Assembly: GCA_000434935.1 (NCBI GenBank) | Contig: FR882164.1 | Span: forward strand, 11,258 to 45,793 | Origin: Bacteroides sp. CAG:709 | Lineage (GTDB): Bacteria > Bacteroidota > Bacteroidia > Bacteroidales > UBA932 | DNA length: 34,536 nucleotides | Direction: 5' to 3' | Shown: positions 31,656-34,536 of the stretch, one piece after another | Layout of the letters: every line of letters begins with the position of its first letter | Numbering within the stretch: position 1 is the first letter of the stretch | Position numbers and translations under genes: made by a program | Notes under the pieces: generated by a model | Database searches by the model: none | Seen by the model: the letters and a program-made list of their open reading frames with translations, nothing else | What the model was told of the DNA's origin: nothing

Positions 31656-33434
31656 ATGTTCAATACTTTCTACAGAACAAACACTTGCGGTGAACTCCGT
31701 CTCGGAGACGCCGGCAAGAAGGTGGTTCTTTCAGGCTGGGTGCAGAAAACCAGGAAACTTGGTGGTATGACATTCATTGACCTCCGTGACCGTTACGGAA
31801 TCACCCAGCTGGTTGTAAGTGCTGATGCTCCGGCAGAGTTGGTCGATGTGGCCAATTCTCTCGGTCGTGAGTTCGTGATTCAGGTGGAGGGCGAGGTTAT
31901 CGAGCGCCAGAGCAAGAATACCAAGATGGATACCGGCGAAATCGAGATCAAGCTCAGCGCCATACATATCCTGAACAAGTCTGTCACACCTCCGTTCACA
32001 ATCGAAGATGAAAGTGACGGCGGCGATGATATTCGTGCGAAATACAGATATCTTGATCTCAGGAGAAATCCGTTGAAGAATGCCCTCGTGCTTCGTCACA
32101 AGATTGCTCATGAGGTTCGTAACTTCTTGGATTCCAAGGGATTCATGGAGATTGAAACCCCATATCTCATCAAGTCTACACCAGAGGGCGCGCGTGACTT
32201 CGTCGTTCCTTCCAGAATGAATGCCGGCGAGTTCTACGCATTGCCTCAGTCTCCTCAGACATTCAAGCAGCTGCTCATGGTTGCCGGATATGACCGTTAC
32301 TTCCAGATAGTACGTTGCTTCCGTGATGAGGACCTTCGCGCCGACCGTCAGCCTGAGTTTACGCAGATTGACTGCGAAATGTCTTTCGTGGAGCAGGAGG
32401 ATGTGCTGAATACATTCGAGGAGATGATGAGGACGCTCTTCAAGAATGTCCTTGATGTGGATATTCCTAATCCGCTTCCTCGCATGAGCTGGTATGATGC
32501 CATGGACAAATATGGTTCCGACAAGCCGGATGTACGCTTCGGCATGACCATCCATGAGCTCACATCATTGGCCCAGGGCCACGGCTTCTCCGTATTCGAT
32601 TCAGTGGAGTATGTCGGCGGTATCGCAGTCGAGGGCGCGGCAGATTATACCCGCAAGCAGCTCGACGAGCTCACGGAGTGGGTGAAGAGACCGCAGGTAG
32701 GCGCCAAAGGCTTGGTTTACATCAAGTTCAATGCTGACGGCACAGTCAAATCGTCAATTGACAAATTCTATACTCCTGAACAGGTGAAGGAAATGGCGGA
32801 GGCTGCAGGTGCCAAGGCCGGCGACCTCGTCCTGATTCTTTGCGGTCCTAAGAGAAAGGCTCAGACCATGCTCGGCGTTCTCCGTATGGAGATGGCCAAC
32901 CGTCTGGGACTCAGGGATCCGAAGGTGTTCGCACCGCTCTGGATCGTGGATTTCCCTCTGCTTGAATGGGATGACGAGACACAGCGTTTCTATGCGATGC
33001 ACCATCCGTTCACAGCGCCTAAGCCGGAGCACCTCGACCTGTTCTACAGCGACAAGAAAGAGGATCTCGAGAAGGTTTGTGCCAATGCTTATGATTTCGT
33101 CCTGAATGGTACCGAGCTCGGTGGCGGTTCTATCCGTATCCATGAGGCCGCTCTCCAGGAGCGTATGTTCGAGGTTCTCGGCATCAGCAAGGAAGAAGCC
33201 GCATACAAGTTCGGATTCATTATCAATGCCTTCAAGTTCGGTGCTCCGCCTCACGGAGGTCTGGCATTTGGTTTCGACCGTGTGTGTGCACTGTTCGGCG
33301 GCAGTGATTCCATCCGCGACTATATCGCGTTCCCTAAGAACAATCAGGGCCGCGATGTGATGATAGATTCACCGTCGACCATCGACCAGTCGCAGCTGGA
33401 TGAACTTCATCTCGATGTAAGAAAGAGCGAATAA
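31656..33434 (+). CDS. aspS: Aspartyl-tRNA synthetase
   Basis: A 592-residue class II synthetase of the bacterial type that charges tRNA-Asp with aspartate in the cytoplasm. The N-terminal OB-fold anticodon-binding domain covers about 1-110 (LSGWVQKTRKLGGMTFIDLRDRYG). The catalytic core has motif 1 near FMEIETPYLIKSTPEGARDF, motif 2 FRDEDLRADRQPEFTQID and motif 3 AFGFDRVCALFGG. The bacterial GAD insertion lies at about 290-420. Length is normal. It has a short leader, its own -7 box, and a terminator directly after the stop codon that is shared with the convergent nucleotidyltransferase gene. Confidence 0.97.
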   Translation: MFNTFYRTNTCGELRLGDAGKKVVLSGWVQKTRKLGGMTFIDLRDRYGITQLVVSADAPAELVDVANSLGREFVIQVEGEVIERQSKNTKMDTGEIEIKLSAIHILNKSVTPPFTIEDESDGGDDIRAKYRYLDLRRNPLKNALVLRHKIAHEVRNFLDSKGFMEIETPYLIKSTPEGARDFVVPSRMNAGEFYALPQSPQTFKQLLMVAGYDRYFQIVRCFRDEDLRADRQPEFTQIDCEMSFVEQEDVLNTFEEMMRTLFKNVLDVDIPNPLPRMSWYDAMDKYGSDKPDVRFGMTIHELTSLAQGHGFSVFDSVEYVGGIAVEGAADYTRKQLDELTEWVKRPQVGAKGLVYIKFNADGTVKSSIDKFYTPEQVKEMAEAAGAKAGDLVLILCGPKRKAQTMLGVLRMEMANRLGLRDPKVFAPLWIVDFPLLEWDDETQRFYAMHHPFTAPKPEHLDLFYSDKKEDLEKVCANAYDFVLNGTELGGGSIRIHEAALQERMFEVLGISKEEAAYKFGFIINAFKFGAPPHGGLAFGFDRVCALFGGSDSIRDYIAFPKNNQGRDVMIDSPSTIDQSQLDELHLDVRKSE

Positions 33435-33475
33435 AAACAATAACGGAGGACATTGAAAATCCTCCGTTATTGTTT
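33435..33475. terminator. Bidirectional terminator between aspS and the guanylyltransferase gene
   Basis: A perfect 16-bp stem (33435-33450 with 33460-33475, core ACAATAACGGAGGA) has a 9-base loop. It starts on the aspS stop codon's final bases and its right arm overlaps the stop codon of the convergent gene (33474-33476). On the minus strand it is followed by TTATTCG. Confidence 0.85.
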
Positions 33476-34536
33476 ATCTGTATTTGTCGTATCCCGGCAT
33501 TCGGGTGCTGTTCACAAGCTCCTTGTATTGCTTGTCGTCACGCGGACAGATCAGAAGGACATCATCGGTATCTACCACCAGGCAGTCCTCCAAACCTCTT
33601 ATCATCAGGAGTTTGTTCTTGTTCTTGGTGAGGATGATATTCCGTTTGTCGTTCTGGAGAATCTTCATCTGCGTGTTGGAGATGTTGCCGTCCTGGTCTT
33701 TACGCTGGATGCTGGAATAGTAGTTCTCCCAGCTGTCGATGTCGGACCAGCCGAACTGGATAGGATATACCCAGGCCCTGTCGGTTTTCTCCATTACACC
33801 ATAGTCGATGGACAGCTTGATGCAGTCGGTATATGCCCTTTCGATGAAAACTTCTTCCGCCGGACTTCCCAGAGCACCTTCCCAGCCGTCGAATAGTCTG
33901 GTGATTTCCGGGATGTATCTCTCCATTTCTTCCTTGATTACGGAAGCCTGCCATACGAAGATACCGGAGTTCCAGAAAAACTCGCCGCTCCTGAAGAACA
34001 CGTCGGCGATTTCAGCATCCGGCTTTTCCGTGAAGGTCTTGACCTTTACAGGGTCACCGCTGCTGCACGCCCCCTTGCCCCCAACTGCCTGAATATAACC
34101 ATATTCCGTGTCCGGTCTGTCCGGCTTGACTCCCAGGGTCACCAAAACAGGATTCTTCTCTGCATAATCCAGCGCGTGGGTCATTGTCTCCTTGAAAAGT
34201 TGTTCGTCATTGACAATGATATCCGCCGGCGTAGCCGCCATTACGGCATCGGGATTTCTTTTCAGCAATGTGTAGGTGGCGTAGGCGATACATGGTGCGG
34301 TACGTCTCGCATAAGGCTCCAGAAGGAGATTCTCTTTCGGGAGTTCAGGAATCTGCTCATTGATGATACCCTTGAATTTGCCCAGTGTGATTATCAGAAT
34401 GTTCTCTTCAGGTACTACTCCGAGGCATCTTTCGTAAGCCATTCTTACCAATGATTTGCCTGTTCCGGAAATATCCAGGAAATGTCCCGGCATTCCTTCT
34501 CTGCTTATAGGCCAGAAGCGGTTCAGGTGTCCGCCC
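33474..34536 (-). CDS. Mannose-1-phosphate guanylyltransferase-like protein (5' end cut by window)
   Basis: The frame is open to the right edge. Before the internal ATG at 34493 it reads GGHLNRFWPISREG, the nucleotide-binding signature, so the true start lies only a few codons outside the window. The visible 353 residues are a nucleotidyltransferase of the ManC/GMP type, which makes GDP-mannose from GTP and mannose-1-phosphate. Supporting stretches: ENLLLEPYARRTAPCIAYATY, AATPADIIV, DTEYGYIQA, FTEKPDAEIA, FFWNSGIFVW and IDYGVMEKTDRAWVYPIQFGWSDIDSW. There is no C-terminal isomerase domain. The signature is unusual: where the family has GxGxRxWPxSR and then PKQF, this protein has GGHLNRFWPISR and then PGHF, so the conserved Lys is absent. 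It may be a diverged paralogue. Confidence 0.85.
   Translation of the reverse strand, partial: GGHLNRFWPISREGMPGHFLDISGTGKSLVRMAYERCLGVVPEENILIITLGKFKGIINEQIPELPKENLLLEPYARRTAPCIAYATYTLLKRNPDAVMAATPADIIVNDEQLFKETMTHALDYAEKNPVLVTLGVKPDRPDTEYGYIQAVGGKGACSSGDPVKVKTFTEKPDAEIADVFFRSGEFFWNSGIFVWQASVIKEEMERYIPEITRLFDGWEGALGSPAEEVFIERAYTDCIKLSIDYGVMEKTDRAWVYPIQFGWSDIDSWENYYSSIQRKDQDGNISNTQMKILQNDKRNIILTKNKNKLLMIRGLEDCLVVDTDDVLLICPRDDKQYKELVNSTRMPGYDKYR

Noticed and set aside
1..34536. CRISPR arrays, insertion sequences, prophage genes, integrases and toxin-antitoxin or restriction systems
   Set aside because: No spaced identical repeats, transposase, phage or defence protein motifs were found; all long frames belong to core or envelope families.

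Overview
The window reads as a chromosomal core region of a Bacteroidota bacterium, most likely of order Bacteroidales. Sequence evidence: a fused SecDF of about 1,000 residues, a sigma54-regulator/LptE/TPR/SecG cluster, an S46 dipeptidyl-peptidase, a C69 dipeptidase, a surface lipoprotein with a Cys-Thr-Ser-Asp-Asp-Asp start, and repeated promoter boxes of the Bacteroidota form TTTG-N19/21-TAnnTTTG instead of TTGACA/TATAAT. Most starts lack a Shine-Dalgarno sequence. I saw no IS element, phage, integrase or CRISPR. I cannot name the species.

Layout. Positions 1-2863 (minus): a PD40/double-SPOR envelope protein, NfeD and the start of FloA (flotillin-like), a probable operon. 2984-6037 (plus): secDF with its own promoter and terminator. 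6038-6433: non-coding, with a row of small hairpins. 6434-8071 (minus): an OmpA/TPR lipoprotein. 8204-11008 (plus): an operon of an orphan sigma54 activator, LptE, a TPR-like protein and SecG, linking LPS transport and Sec export. 11183-13390 (plus): a ClpB that begins after the usual N-terminal domain, behind a leader with an operator-like palindrome and a UUCG-capped hairpin. 13388-13552: a nested inverted/direct repeat element that starts at the clpB stop codon and contains the terminator. 13763-13835: tRNA-Gly(GCC).

13952-15512 (minus): pheS and a small exported protein. 15599-17392 (plus): a C69 dipeptidase. 17398-19896 (minus): a large OB-fold surface lipoprotein. 20031-20119 (minus): tRNA-Ser(CGA). 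20131-23370 (minus): an S46 peptidase-mrp pair. 23463-24077 (minus): RNase HII. 24366-24608 (plus): a tiny protein resembling half of an AraC DNA-binding domain. 24751-26904 (plus): an EF-G paralogue whose GTPase motifs are degenerate, matching the known Bacteroides EF-G2 type. 26964-28661 (minus): a GH123-like hydrolase. 28737-30314 (plus): ksgA and pyrophosphatase. 30348-31520 (minus): a metallophosphoesterase. 31656-33434 (plus): aspS. 33474 to the window end (minus): a mannose-1-phosphate guanylyltransferase-like protein, cut at its 5' end.

The most interesting items are the GTPase-degenerate EF-G with its dyad-embedded promoter and 5' hairpin, the ClpB lacking its N domain and its structured leader, and the nested repeat element after clpB. 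The rest is mostly housekeeping and envelope biogenesis.
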